In this document: one piece after another, positions 17,152 through 25,824 of the stretch
How positions within the stretch are numbered: the stretch's first letter is position 1
Layout of the letters: the number at the start of each line of letters is the position of its first letter
NCBI GenBank assembly: GCA_029261875.1
Contig: JAJDAL010000060.1
Span: 1-64,000 of the forward strand
Direction: 5' to 3'
Length of the DNA: 64,000 bases
Source of the DNA: Deltaproteobacteria bacterium
Lineage (GTDB): Bacteria; Myxococcota_A; UBA9160; JAJDAL01
Position numbers and translations under genes: made by a program
The notes under the pieces: model-generated
What the model was told of the DNA's origin: nothing
Databases searched by the model: none
Seen by the model: the letters and a program-made list of their open reading frames with translations, nothing else

Positions 17152-18624
17152 GTGGCGGCTTCGTATCCGACTGGAGCGACGATCTCGAGGAGTGTGATCC
17201 AATCCGTCCTCTGCGTCGCCACCTTGGGTGTGTACGCTCGCGTCGTCGCTTTCGATTTCGTGATCTTCGACGATTGGAACTACGTCTACCAGAATGAGGC
17301 CGTTCGCGGCGGACTCAACACGGATGGGGTTCGATACGCGTTTACCGACGTCTTCGGGGTTTGGAGTCCCCTGACGATGTTGTCCCTGATGTTGGACGTC
17401 GAGATCTACGGCGTACATCCCGCGGGATTTCATTTCACGAATCTGGTGCTCCACATCGCGAACGCGCTGCTGTTGTTCTCAGCCCTAGAACGCTTGACCC
17501 GAGCGCGGCTACCCAGTGCGCTCGCAGCGGCGGTATTCGCCCTCCATCCTCTGCACGTCGAATCCGTGGCGTGGATCGCCGAACGCAAGGATGTCCTCAG
17601 CGGCTTCTTTTTCATGCTCATCCTCTACGCCTACGCGGGGTACGCGGCGAAACGGTCACGGCTGCGCCTGGCGGGAATCGCGATCCTGTACGTGTTGGGC
17701 CTGCTCGCCAAACCGATGCTCGTCACCCTGCCATTCTTGTTGCTGTTGCTCGACTATTGGCCCCTCGAGCGATTTCGGCTCTGGGGCCCGCCCGGGGCGC
17801 GCATGCGTGGCATCGGCTCCGCGTTGCTGGAAAAGGCGCCGCTGATCGCGCTGGGGGCGCTCGTCTCGGCGATTACCTTCGCGGTTCAAGATCCCAGCGC
17901 AATGGCGTTCAATCACCTTCCCCTGGAACTTCGGCTGGGAAACGCGGCGACGAGCTACCTCGCCTACATGGGAAAGGCATTTTTCCCATCGGGGCTGGCG
18001 CCGTTCTATCCGCACCCCGAGGGCGATCTGGATCGGGCTTTCGCGGGGATGTCGTTTCTGGTCCTGATTGCGATTTCGCTCGGTGTCTATCGCGTGCGCG
18101 GCACGGCTCCGTATCTGCTCGTGGGTTGGCTGTGGTTCGTGGGATTGCTCGTGCCCGTCATCGGGTTGGTTCAGGTCGGGAATCAGGCCATGGCCGATCG
18201 CTACATGTACTTGCCGCTGACCGGACTCTCGATCATGTTGATTTGGGGCGTCGCGGCTTTCATTCCAAGACGCTTCGCCGGGGCCGTGGCGCTGGCGAGC
18301 GGGATCGCACTCCTCGTCATCGCGGGGATTGCCGCACGGCAGGTGGGCTATTGGCGGGATACCCGCACCTTGTTCGAGCACACGCTTCGCGTCACCGAGA
18401 AGAATTATCTCGCCCACAACGCCCTGGGCTGGGACGCGGTGACGCGAGGGGAAGTCGATCGCGCCAGGGGGCACTTCGCCCGGGCGGTGCGCTTGCGTCC
18501 GGGTGTCGCTCAATTTCACCGGGACCTGTCCCGCGTGCTCAGTATGCAGGGCCAAGACCGACCGGCGCAGATCCACCTCGAGATCGCTCGGGAGATCGAG
18601 ACCTCGCTGATGGCTTCAAAGTAG
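17152..18624 (+). CDS. TMTC-like multi-pass membrane protein with TPR tail
   Basis: A 490-residue polytopic protein with about ten hydrophobic segments. FDDWNYVYQNEAVRGG in the first loop, FHFTNLVLHIANALLL, and FALHPLHVESVAWIAERKD are hallmarks of the TMTC/DUF1736 group, relatives of C-type protein O-mannosyltransferases with the acidic pair in the first loop. A single TPR-like hairpin (about 430-485, ALGWDAVTRGEVDRARGHF) ends the protein. Most family members carry many more TPRs. Start GTG at 17152. A role in glycosyl transfer at the inner membrane is inferred from the family; the substrate is unknown. Confidence 0.8.
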   Translation: MAASYPTGATISRSVIQSVLCVATLGVYARVVAFDFVIFDDWNYVYQNEAVRGGLNTDGVRYAFTDVFGVWSPLTMLSLMLDVEIYGVHPAGFHFTNLVLHIANALLLFSALERLTRARLPSALAAAVFALHPLHVESVAWIAERKDVLSGFFFMLILYAYAGYAAKRSRLRLAGIAILYVLGLLAKPMLVTLPFLLLLLDYWPLERFRLWGPPGARMRGIGSALLEKAPLIALGALVSAITFAVQDPSAMAFNHLPLELRLGNAATSYLAYMGKAFFPSGLAPFYPHPEGDLDRAFAGMSFLVLIAISLGVYRVRGTAPYLLVGWLWFVGLLVPVIGLVQVGNQAMADRYMYLPLTGLSIMLIWGVAAFIPRRFAGAVALASGIALLVIAGIAARQVGYWRDTRTLFEHTLRVTEKNYLAHNALGWDAVTRGEVDRARGHFARAVRLRPGVAQFHRDLSRVLSMQGQDRPAQIHLEIAREIETSLMASK

Positions 18625-18700
18625 CCCCCCGATCGTGGATTCCGGGGTCCCAGCGAGGCGGACTCAACGAATTCTTCGGTTGCGCCGATATACTGAATTC

Positions 18701-19219
18701 ATGGCTCGTCCTCGCCAGATCGACTGCATTTTCGAAGCCGCGCGACCGTTGACCGACGACGGAAGAATCGGGGTCCGCCTCGAATTTCGAGTCAATCAAT
18801 TGCGCGTCGATGCGGACACCATCGAGGACAAGGCGGAATTGGGTCCGGACCTCTCGATCTCCGCGGTGGACGGAATCGGCAAAGTCATGCGGATTCTACG
18901 CGCCGCACGCATCTCTGCACCGCGGGAACTGCTGGACTGGGTTGGCGAGGTCGACATGGCGATCGCGCTCCTGACCCGTGCTCGGGGAACACGCGTGAAG
19001 CTCGCCGTCCGGGCGCGCAGCGACATTTCCTTCGTGGCCTGGACCGAAGCCGGCGTCGAAACCGTGAAGAACGTCGCCGACGTGCGCGAGCTCGGAAACG
19101 CATACGTGATCGAGCGCCAGGGCGGTGGCTTCCCGGTGCTCGTACCCCGAGACGGATTGGTGCGGCACAGCACCGAAGCAGAGCGATGGTATGAGGTGCT
19201 CGACATCCGGCCCGCCTGA
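18701..19219 (+). CDS. Hypothetical protein, 172 residues
   Basis: I do not recognise this protein. It has no signal peptide or transmembrane helix and no metal motif. The composition is that of a mixed alpha/beta cytosolic protein, with strands such as RIGVRLEFRVNQLRVDA and TRVKLAVRARSDISFV. The start is the ATG at 18701. The next gene begins 26 nt after its stop, so co-transcription with the aldolase/dehydrogenase is plausible. Confidence 0.6.
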   Translation: MARPRQIDCIFEAARPLTDDGRIGVRLEFRVNQLRVDADTIEDKAELGPDLSISAVDGIGKVMRILRAARISAPRELLDWVGEVDMAIALLTRARGTRVKLAVRARSDISFVAWTEAGVETVKNVADVRELGNAYVIERQGGGFPVLVPRDGLVRHSTEAERWYEVLDIRPA

Positions 19220-19245
19220 CGGGAAGCTCGTGCTACCTTCCGCCC

Positions 19246-21342
19246 ATGAAAAATCGTTGGAGTGATTCGGGCGCCAAAGCGGCGATCGGGGAATACGGAT
19301 CCGAGTGGGGCGAGTCCGTCGCCCTGCGTGTCTACACCTCGCGGCTGATCGGACAAGATGCCGCGCTCGTCCTACACGGCGGCGGCAATACATCGGTCAA
19401 AGCGGATTACACGAATCTGCTCGGCGAGACCGTGGAAGCCATCTACGTCAAGGGTTCCGGCGCGAATCTCGACGCCATGGTTCCGCGCGGACTACCGGCC
19501 CTGGATCTCGCGTACCTGCGCCGGCTGCGCGGTCTGCGCGCCATGTCGGATGAAGAAATGGTCAACCAGCTGCGAACGCATCTTTTCGATGCGACGGCAC
19601 CCAATCCCTCCGTCGAGACCTTGCTCCACGCCTTCTTGCCGCATCGCTTCGTGGATCATTCCCACGCGGATGCGATCCTGGCCTTGACCAACCAACCGGA
19701 TGGAGAGGCCCTGGTGCGGGAAGTGATGGGGCCGGACGTTCTGGTGCTGCCCTACATCATGCCCGGCTTTCCCTTGGCATTGGCGGTGGCCGAAGCGATC
19801 GAAAAGCAGCCGCAAGCGACGGGCGCAGTTCTGCTCAAGCACGGTCTGTTTACCTTCGGCGACTCGGCGCGCGAGAGCTATGAGCGCCACATCGAGCTCG
19901 TCGATCAGTCCGAACGCTACTTGGATGGAAAACGCAGGCGCGTGTCGCTCGCCCCCAAAGCCGCCGACACCGGCGAGCGCGTGGCGCGCGTCGCTCCGAT
20001 CTTGCGCGGGCTTTTGGCCAATCGAGACGCTGGGGACACGATCCAGCGGTTCGTCATGGAATGGCGCGGCGCAGCGTCCGTGTTGTCCTTTTGCGAACGC
20101 GAAGACGCCGCGACGCTGGCGGCAACCGGGCCGTTGACGCCGGACCACGTGATTCGCACCAAGGAACGTCCGGTCTTCGTCGCCGATCCCGCTTGGGACC
20201 ATCCCGAACGCCTGCGCGCGCAGCTCGAAGCCGCCGTGGCGGACTTTCGTCGCGACTATGACGCGTATTTCGAACAGAATCTGCGGGCCAAAGGCATCGA
20301 ACGAACCCAGCTCGACAACGCGCCGCGCGTGGTGTTGCTGCCCGGGGCCGGCGCGCTTTGTTTCGGAAAATCGAAGAAAGAGGCACGCGTAGCAGCCGAC
20401 ATCACGGATCACACCTTGGCCACGAAGGCGTTGGCCGAGGACGTGGGCCAATACCAGGCGTTGGCGTCCAGTGATCTGTTCGACATGGAGTACTGGAGTC
20501 TCGAACAAGCCAAGCTCGGAAAGGCGGCCGAACGCCCCCTCGAACGCCAGGTGGTGCTCATTACCGGCGGCGCCGGCGCCATGGGGGTGGGGATCGGTGA
20601 GGTGTGCGCCGCGGCCGGGGCGCACGTGGTGTTCGCGGACATCGACCTGTTGGCTTCCGAGCGCGCGGCGAGTGAAATCGAGAGTCGTCATGGGAGCGGA
20701 AGTGCCATTGGCATTACGCTCGACGTCACCGACGACGCGTCGACGCGCGCTTGCTTCGACAGTGTGGCGCGCCACTACGGCGGGGTCGACGTGGTGGTCC
20801 CCAATGCCGGGGTGGCGCACGTCGCTCCGATTTCCGACCTCGATCCCAATACCGCGCGTCGCCTGATGGATGTGAATTATCTCGGGGTTCTCCGTACCCT
20901 GCGGGAGGCGGAGCGCGTTTTCTCCGCCCAGGGGACCGGGGGCAACATCGTCTTGATCTCCTCGAAGAACGTCTTTGCGCCGGGCAAGGATTTTGGTGCC
21001 TACAGTGCCAGCAAGGCCGCCGCGCACCAGATCGCGAAGATTGCCGCCATGGAATTGGCTCCGCTTCAGGTGCGGGTCAACATGATCAATGCCGACGCCG
21101 TGTTTTCCGAAGGCGACGTGCAGTCGGGGCTGTGGAAGAAGGTGGGACCGGATCGGGCGCGAAGTCGCGGCTTGGATCTACAAGCGCTGCCCGACTTCTA
21201 CAAGGAACGGAATCTCTTGAAGACGCGGGTCAGCGCACGCCACGTGGGTCGGGCCGTCGTGTTCTTCGCCAGTCAGCAAACGCCGACCACGGGTGCCACG
21301 CTCCCCGTAGACGGCGGGGTTGTGGAAGCGTTCCCCCGCTAG
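19246..21342 (+). CDS. Bifunctional class II aldolase / short-chain dehydrogenase (RhaD-like)
   Basis: A 698-residue fusion. Residues 1 to about 420 form a class II aldolase/adducin domain with HGGGNTSVKADY and the metal site HRFVDHSHADAIL. The C-terminal part, from about 440, is an NAD(P)-dependent SDR with ITGGAGAMGVGIGEVC, a VVPNAGVAH loop, the Ser of ISSKN and catalytic YSASKAAAHQ. Fusions of this type cleave a deoxysugar phosphate such as rhamnulose-1-phosphate and oxidise the resulting lactaldehyde. No kinase or isomerase for such a pathway is nearby, so the exact sugar is uncertain. nadE begins 4 nt after its stop. Confidence 0.85.
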   Translation: MKNRWSDSGAKAAIGEYGSEWGESVALRVYTSRLIGQDAALVLHGGGNTSVKADYTNLLGETVEAIYVKGSGANLDAMVPRGLPALDLAYLRRLRGLRAMSDEEMVNQLRTHLFDATAPNPSVETLLHAFLPHRFVDHSHADAILALTNQPDGEALVREVMGPDVLVLPYIMPGFPLALAVAEAIEKQPQATGAVLLKHGLFTFGDSARESYERHIELVDQSERYLDGKRRRVSLAPKAADTGERVARVAPILRGLLANRDAGDTIQRFVMEWRGAASVLSFCEREDAATLAATGPLTPDHVIRTKERPVFVADPAWDHPERLRAQLEAAVADFRRDYDAYFEQNLRAKGIERTQLDNAPRVVLLPGAGALCFGKSKKEARVAADITDHTLATKALAEDVGQYQALASSDLFDMEYWSLEQAKLGKAAERPLERQVVLITGGAGAMGVGIGEVCAAAGAHVVFADIDLLASERAASEIESRHGSGSAIGITLDVTDDASTRACFDSVARHYGGVDVVVPNAGVAHVAPISDLDPNTARRLMDVNYLGVLRTLREAERVFSAQGTGGNIVLISSKNVFAPGKDFGAYSASKAAAHQIAKIAAMELAPLQVRVNMINADAVFSEGDVQSGLWKKVGPDRARSRGLDLQALPDFYKERNLLKTRVSARHVGRAVVFFASQQTPTTGATLPVDGGVVEAFPR

Positions 21343-21346
21343 ACCC

Positions 21347-22984
21347 ATGCGTGTCGCGCTCGCTCAAATCAACCCCACCGTCGGCGATCTCGAAGGAAAT
21401 CGAAAGCTCGTCGAGGAGTCCGCAGCGAAGGCTGCAGCCGCGGGCGCCGATCTGGTCGTGCTGCCCGAGATGGCGCTCACGGGCTACCCCCCCATGGACC
21501 TGCTGGAACGCGCGGGGTTCGTAGCCGAGCAGGTGCGGGAGCTGGATGCGTTGCTGCCCGCATCGCGGAATGTCGGCATCGTACTCGGGGCCGTTCTGCC
21601 GACGGAATCGGATCACGGAAAACGTCTCTGCAACGCCGCCGTGCTGCTATCGGACGGAAAGCGCGCGGCGGTTCAAGCCAAGTCTTTGCTGCCGACGTAC
21701 GATGTCTTCGACGAGAATCGCTATTTCGTCCCCGCGAGTGAACGACGTTGCGCGATGTTTCGCGGCAAAGCGATCGGCCTCACGGTTTGTGAGGACACCT
21801 GGGTGGACCGCGTTCCCTACGCATCGGACCCCGTTGCCGACCTGGCGCAACAAGGTGCCCGCTGCATCCTCAATCCGTCGGCTTCGCCCTGGCACGTGGG
21901 GAAGTCCGTGGAGCGGCGCAGCATGTTGTCCGCGCTGGCGGACCGGCATTCGGTCCCGGTCTTGTTCGTCAATCAGGTGGGCGGCAATGACGAACTGATT
22001 TTCGACGGCGGTTCCTGCGCGGTCGACGGTGCCGGTCGGCACCTCGCCTCGCTGCCTCTGTTCGAATCCGGTTTTGCGGTCGTGGATTTGTCCGACGCGA
22101 TCGAAGGCGCAACTCCGGAGCCCAACGAACCCGAAGGGGCGGCCCAGCTCGAAGCCGGGTTGGTGCTCGGGATTCGCGACTACTTCCGGAAGCAAGGCCT
22201 TCCGCCGGGGGCCGTGGTGGGGATTTCCGGTGGCATCGATTCGGCGGTGACCGCCCACCTCGCCGTGGAGGCGCTGGGCGCGGACCGGGTGCTGGGGATC
22301 GCGATGCCCGGGCCATTCTCTTCGGATCACAGTCTGGATGACGCCCGTGAACTCGCGACCCACCTGGGGATCGAGTTGCGTTGCGTCAGCATCGAGCCCA
22401 TGTACGCGAGCTACCGCGAGAGTTTCGCGGAGTTGTTCGGCCCCAAGGACGATTACGGACTGGCGCAGCAGAACATTCAATCGCGTATTCGCGGCGCCAT
22501 CTTGATGGCGGTCTCGAACGCCGAGGGACGCTTGGTCCTCGCGACGGGCAACAAGAGCGAGCTTTCGGTGGGATATTGCACCCTCTACGGCGATACGGTG
22601 GGCGGGCTCGCGGTGCTGGGCGACGTCTACAAGCGCGACGTCTACGCCCTCGCACGTCACGCGAACGCGCTTCGAACCGCCATCCCGCAAAACGTGATCG
22701 AAAAGCCGCCGTCCGCCGAATTGGCACCCGATCAGCTCGATAGCGACGACCTGCCCCCGTACGAGATCCTCGACGCGGTTCTCGAACAAGCGATCGAGGG
22801 TGGAGTGGGGGCCGACGGCATCGTGCCGCCCCCCGGTGCCGATGCGGCCCTCGTCACGTCGATCGTCGCCCGGCTCGACCGCAACGAATACAAGCGTCGG
22901 CAATCTCCGCTCGTGCTCCGGACGTCCACTAAAGCGTTCGGCAGCGGCCGACGCCTGCCGATCGTTCATCGCTACGGCGTGTAA
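21347..22984 (+). CDS. nadE: Glutamine-dependent NAD+ synthetase
   Basis: A 545-residue two-domain enzyme that amidates nicotinic acid adenine dinucleotide with ammonia from glutamine. The N-terminal nitrilase domain shows the Glu-Lys-Cys triad: LPEMALTGYP, QAKSLLPTYDVFDE and VCEDTWVD. The C-terminal synthetase begins near residue 285 with the ATP loop GISGGIDSAVTAHLAV, followed by ATGNKSELSVGYCTLYGD and late KPPSAELAPDQ. Length is typical of the bacterial form. The ATG at 21347 follows the previous stop by 4 nt, giving translational proximity to the aldolase/SDR gene. Confidence 0.95.
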   Translation: MRVALAQINPTVGDLEGNRKLVEESAAKAAAAGADLVVLPEMALTGYPPMDLLERAGFVAEQVRELDALLPASRNVGIVLGAVLPTESDHGKRLCNAAVLLSDGKRAAVQAKSLLPTYDVFDENRYFVPASERRCAMFRGKAIGLTVCEDTWVDRVPYASDPVADLAQQGARCILNPSASPWHVGKSVERRSMLSALADRHSVPVLFVNQVGGNDELIFDGGSCAVDGAGRHLASLPLFESGFAVVDLSDAIEGATPEPNEPEGAAQLEAGLVLGIRDYFRKQGLPPGAVVGISGGIDSAVTAHLAVEALGADRVLGIAMPGPFSSDHSLDDARELATHLGIELRCVSIEPMYASYRESFAELFGPKDDYGLAQQNIQSRIRGAILMAVSNAEGRLVLATGNKSELSVGYCTLYGDTVGGLAVLGDVYKRDVYALARHANALRTAIPQNVIEKPPSAELAPDQLDSDDLPPYEILDAVLEQAIEGGVGADGIVPPPGADAALVTSIVARLDRNEYKRRQSPLVLRTSTKAFGSGRRLPIVHRYGV

Positions 22985-23010
22985 GGGGAAACGGTCCGGC
23001 GGTTGCGCGC

Positions 23011-23505
23011 CTAGCTGGTCGCTTCGCTGGGAGTGGCCTCATCCGGGGAACCGGTCAGGCCGCGTACGTTCTCGGCGCGCGGCCCGCGCGGCCCTTCCTG
23101 AATTACGTATTCGACGGAGTCGCCTTCGGAGAGGTTGTCGTAATCCGCCGCCGACAAGCCCGAACGGTGGAAGAACACTTCCTTGCCGTCTTCGCCGCGA
23201 ATGAAACCAAAGCCGCGGTCGCGCACCATTTTCTTGATTCGCCCTTTGAAGCGCGGTCCGGTCGGCGCGCGGGCCGCGGTTGCTGCGGTTCGCCGGCGCC
23301 GGGGCCTTCCGCGCCCCGTGCTGAAGCGATCGCTTTCTACGAATTCTTGGCGGAATAGATCGAGCGGGACGACGAGGTCCTGGAGATCTGCGGTCGAGGG
23401 CGAGAGCAAGACCTCTTCGTCTCCGAATTCCACTACGGTGTATCGCAACCCGGTATTTTTGTGGGTGACGTTTGTGCCCGAATCAAGGGGTTCGACTGAC
23501 ATCAT
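23011..23505 (-). CDS. Cold-shock-domain protein with N-terminal extension
   Basis: A 164-residue protein. The C-terminal half is a cold-shock domain: FKGRIKKMVRDRGFGFIRG carries an RNP1-like motif, then VFFHRSGL as RNP2-like. The N-terminal 70 residues form a separate small beta-rich domain (GLRYTVVEFGDEEVLLSP) and a basic Arg-rich linker, RGRPRRRRTAA. It probably binds single-stranded RNA or DNA. Two adjacent Met codons could start it (23505 or 23502). It is divergent from, and touches, the PheC-chorismate mutase gene. Confidence 0.82.
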   Translation of the reverse strand: MMSVEPLDSGTNVTHKNTGLRYTVVEFGDEEVLLSPSTADLQDLVVPLDLFRQEFVESDRFSTGRGRPRRRRTAATAARAPTGPRFKGRIKKMVRDRGFGFIRGEDGKEVFFHRSGLSAADYDNLSEGDSVEYVIQEGPRGPRAENVRGLTGSPDEATPSEATS

Positions 23506-23530
23506 GGCACATGGCCTCGCGCGTTACAGA

Positions 23531-24868
23531 ATGAAGAGCTTCCGAAGGAAGCCCCGGAGAAGGCCCAAAACTGTAGTTAAACCGACGGCTTGGGTCAAAT
23601 GCGCGCGAATCCTCGTCGCGCTCGCGTTTTGGGGCTGCGGCGCGCTGCAAACGACCGCGCAGCCGCCCGTTCTGCGCGTAGGGACCAGCGGCGATTACGC
23701 GCCCTTCAGTCTTGCGGCAGATGGAGCCGGGGTTGCGTCCGCACGCGGTTTCGACGTCGATCTCGCACGCGCTTTCGCGCGGGATCGCGGGCTTCGCATC
23801 GAGTGGGTGGAATTTCGTTGGAGCGAGCTGTCGCGCGACATGGCGGCCGGACGATTCGATGTGGTGATGAGCGGTGTGACGGTGCGTCCGGAACGCCAGT
23901 TGCTCGGAGAATTCACGGTAGCGGTGGTGGAGACCGGTGCCGTGGTGCTCGTGGCGGCCGGGGGGGCCACGCAGGTCTCGGATCTCGACGGACCCGAACA
24001 TCGCGTGGGGGTCAACGCGGGTGGCCACCTCGAGCGGGTGGCCGCCCGGTTTCTGCCGCGCGCCGGGCGGGTGGCTTTCTCGGAAAATGCAGCGGTGCGC
24101 GAAGCCCTGGCCAAAGGCGATGTGGACGCCGTCGTCACCGACACGCTCGAAGCGCCCCATTGGATGCAGGGGCTTCCCACGGTCCGCGCGCTGGCACCGC
24201 TGACGCGGGACCGGAAAGCCTATTGGGTGAACCCCGCACGTCCTGAACTCGCTCGCGACCTCGAATCCTGGTTGTTGGATCGCGAGCTGCGGGGAGACCT
24301 CGAAGCTTGGCGTCGCAAATGGTTTGGCGAGGGCGGTTCCCGCCGGACCGCGACTCCGCTCGCCGCCCTGCTAGACGCGATGGACGCGCGGCTCTCCCTC
24401 ATGCCCGCAGTCGCGGAGTTCAAGCGCGCCAACGGATTGCCCGTGCGGGCCATCGCGCGGGAGCAAGCCGTGTTGCGGAAAGCCCATGCGGACGTCTCGC
24501 GCGCAGCCCGGGCGGAAGGACGCGACCCGCTTTCCGCCTGCGGGATTCGCGCGTTGTATCGCGCGCAGATCGAAGCCGCAGTGGCGATCCAGGAATCCGT
24601 CCTGGCCGCTCCGCCGGAGCCTTCGCCTCGTTTCACCCCGGACCTCGACCGCGAACTGCGGCCCGCGATCTCTCGCCTGGGCGATCGGATCGCCCGGGCG
24701 CTGGTTCGATTGCCGCCCGACTTGTCGGCGGACACGATTCGGGTCGAGACCGAACGGGCCCTGCGAACCCCGGGCTTGGCGAACGATCCCAAACGCCGCA
24801 TCGCCAGCGCGTTGGGGTCGTTGTTCGCCGCATCGCCGGGGGAAGACGCGACCTGCGCGGATCAATAG
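23531..24868 (+). CDS. Periplasmic cyclohexadienyl dehydratase (PheC-like) fused to AroQ-gamma chorismate mutase
   Basis: A 445-residue exported fusion. After a basic start and hydrophobic segment (ILVALAFWGCGALQ, about 27-40) comes a type-3 solute-binding-protein fold with GTSGDYAPFS near residue 51 and GVTVRPERQ near 115, as in PheC cyclohexadienyl/prephenate dehydratase. From about residue 278 the sequence matches secreted AroQ-gamma chorismate mutase: LLDAMDARLSLMPAVAEFK, IAREQAVLRKA and LYRAQIEAAVAIQ supply the Arg, Lys, Glu and Gln active-site positions. Together they would convert chorismate to phenylpyruvate (or arogenate to phenylalanine) in the periplasm. An upstream ATG at 23504 is an alternative start. 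It could instead be an amino-acid-binding protein plus mutase. Confidence 0.78.
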   Translation: MKSFRRKPRRRPKTVVKPTAWVKCARILVALAFWGCGALQTTAQPPVLRVGTSGDYAPFSLAADGAGVASARGFDVDLARAFARDRGLRIEWVEFRWSELSRDMAAGRFDVVMSGVTVRPERQLLGEFTVAVVETGAVVLVAAGGATQVSDLDGPEHRVGVNAGGHLERVAARFLPRAGRVAFSENAAVREALAKGDVDAVVTDTLEAPHWMQGLPTVRALAPLTRDRKAYWVNPARPELARDLESWLLDRELRGDLEAWRRKWFGEGGSRRTATPLAALLDAMDARLSLMPAVAEFKRANGLPVRAIAREQAVLRKAHADVSRAARAEGRDPLSACGIRALYRAQIEAAVAIQESVLAAPPEPSPRFTPDLDRELRPAISRLGDRIARALVRLPPDLSADTIRVETERALRTPGLANDPKRRIASALGSLFAASPGEDATCADQ

Positions 24869-25821
24869 AAGGGTGTCCGGGTTCGGTGGCGTGGCGTGGC
24901 TTTGATGTCCGGCCGCTGTCCGTAGTTCCACAGATAGGAATCGAGTTCCCACGCACAAACGTCGACACCGCGTTGCGCGAGTGCGGCGACGAGACGCTCC
25001 ACCGCGTGTACCGCACATGCGCGAAGCTCCACTTCCTCGGGGCTACCCGGGGAGATGAGTTGGGAAGAATCGATTCGGGCGGCAAGCGCTGGGTCGTAAC
25101 GCAACACGCCCAGGCAGCGAAGAACGTGGGGGATCAGGTTGTCGGCGAACAGGGTGAGGCGCGCGAGGTCGTCGAATCTCCCGAAATGGGTTCCGCCGAA
25201 GGCGGCGTGAAGATCCGCCGCGAGAATCTGGGCGCGTTTGTAGAAGGGCACGGCGAGTGAGCCGTAGGCCGCGAGGTCGCGAAACAGCCGCATCTCGCTG
25301 AGAATTCCCACGAGTTTTTCCGCGCTGGCTTCCGCGTCCTCGAGTAAATTCGAGAACTGTCCGTCGTAGCGCGTGGACAAGAGCGTGCCCAGGTCGCGCA
25401 AGGCGGTCGCAAACAGTTCCATCAATTCGCGGATCTCCGGTCCTCGTTCGGCTTGATCGAAAATCCGCGTGCATTCTTCCGCTGTGACCTCGGCCAGTGA
25501 CGGGGCGTCCCAGGGGCCGCAGCGATCGAACTGGGCCTTCAGCGCGGATGCGATCGTGAAATAACCCGAAAGGCCGTCGGGTTTGCGGAGCTTCGGAAAA
25601 TATCCCGAACCGAAGTTGAGCGTGTCGAGGGTGACGTAGAAGGCGAGCTTCGCACCGTCATCCCCCTCGAAATGATGCGCGGGGTCGGGCGGGCTCGGTC
25701 GCGGGCGTTCGGGCGCGAGCTGGTCGGCGAGGGTTTCGAGGGAAGCGTCGCAAAGCTGGACGAACGTGGCGCGACCCGCGACCTCCGCGCACGCAGATCG
25801 GATCTCGTCCAGGATCCCCAT
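24862..25821 (-). CDS. qng1: Queuosine salvage hydrolase, Qng1/DUF2419 family
   Basis: A 319-residue protein. KLAFYVTLDTLNFGSGYFP near residue 60 and the C-terminal WELDSYLWNYGQRPDIKA followed by PRHRTRT and a final Phe-Tyr are the family signature. These proteins release the queuine base from queuosine-5'-phosphate, letting cells reuse the modified tRNA base. The gene begins 3 nt after the diacylglycerol-kinase-like gene ends and is last in the fadR-like/glpD operon. No queuosine synthesis or Tgt gene is in the window. It overlaps the convergent PheC fusion by 7 nt. Confidence 0.85.
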   Translation of the reverse strand: MGILDEIRSACAEVAGRATFVQLCDASLETLADQLAPERPRPSPPDPAHHFEGDDGAKLAFYVTLDTLNFGSGYFPKLRKPDGLSGYFTIASALKAQFDRCGPWDAPSLAEVTAEECTRIFDQAERGPEIRELMELFATALRDLGTLLSTRYDGQFSNLLEDAEASAEKLVGILSEMRLFRDLAAYGSLAVPFYKRAQILAADLHAAFGGTHFGRFDDLARLTLFADNLIPHVLRCLGVLRYDPALAARIDSSQLISPGSPEEVELRACAVHAVERLVAALAQRGVDVCAWELDSYLWNYGQRPDIKATPRHRTRTPFY

Positions 25822-25824
25822 CGC

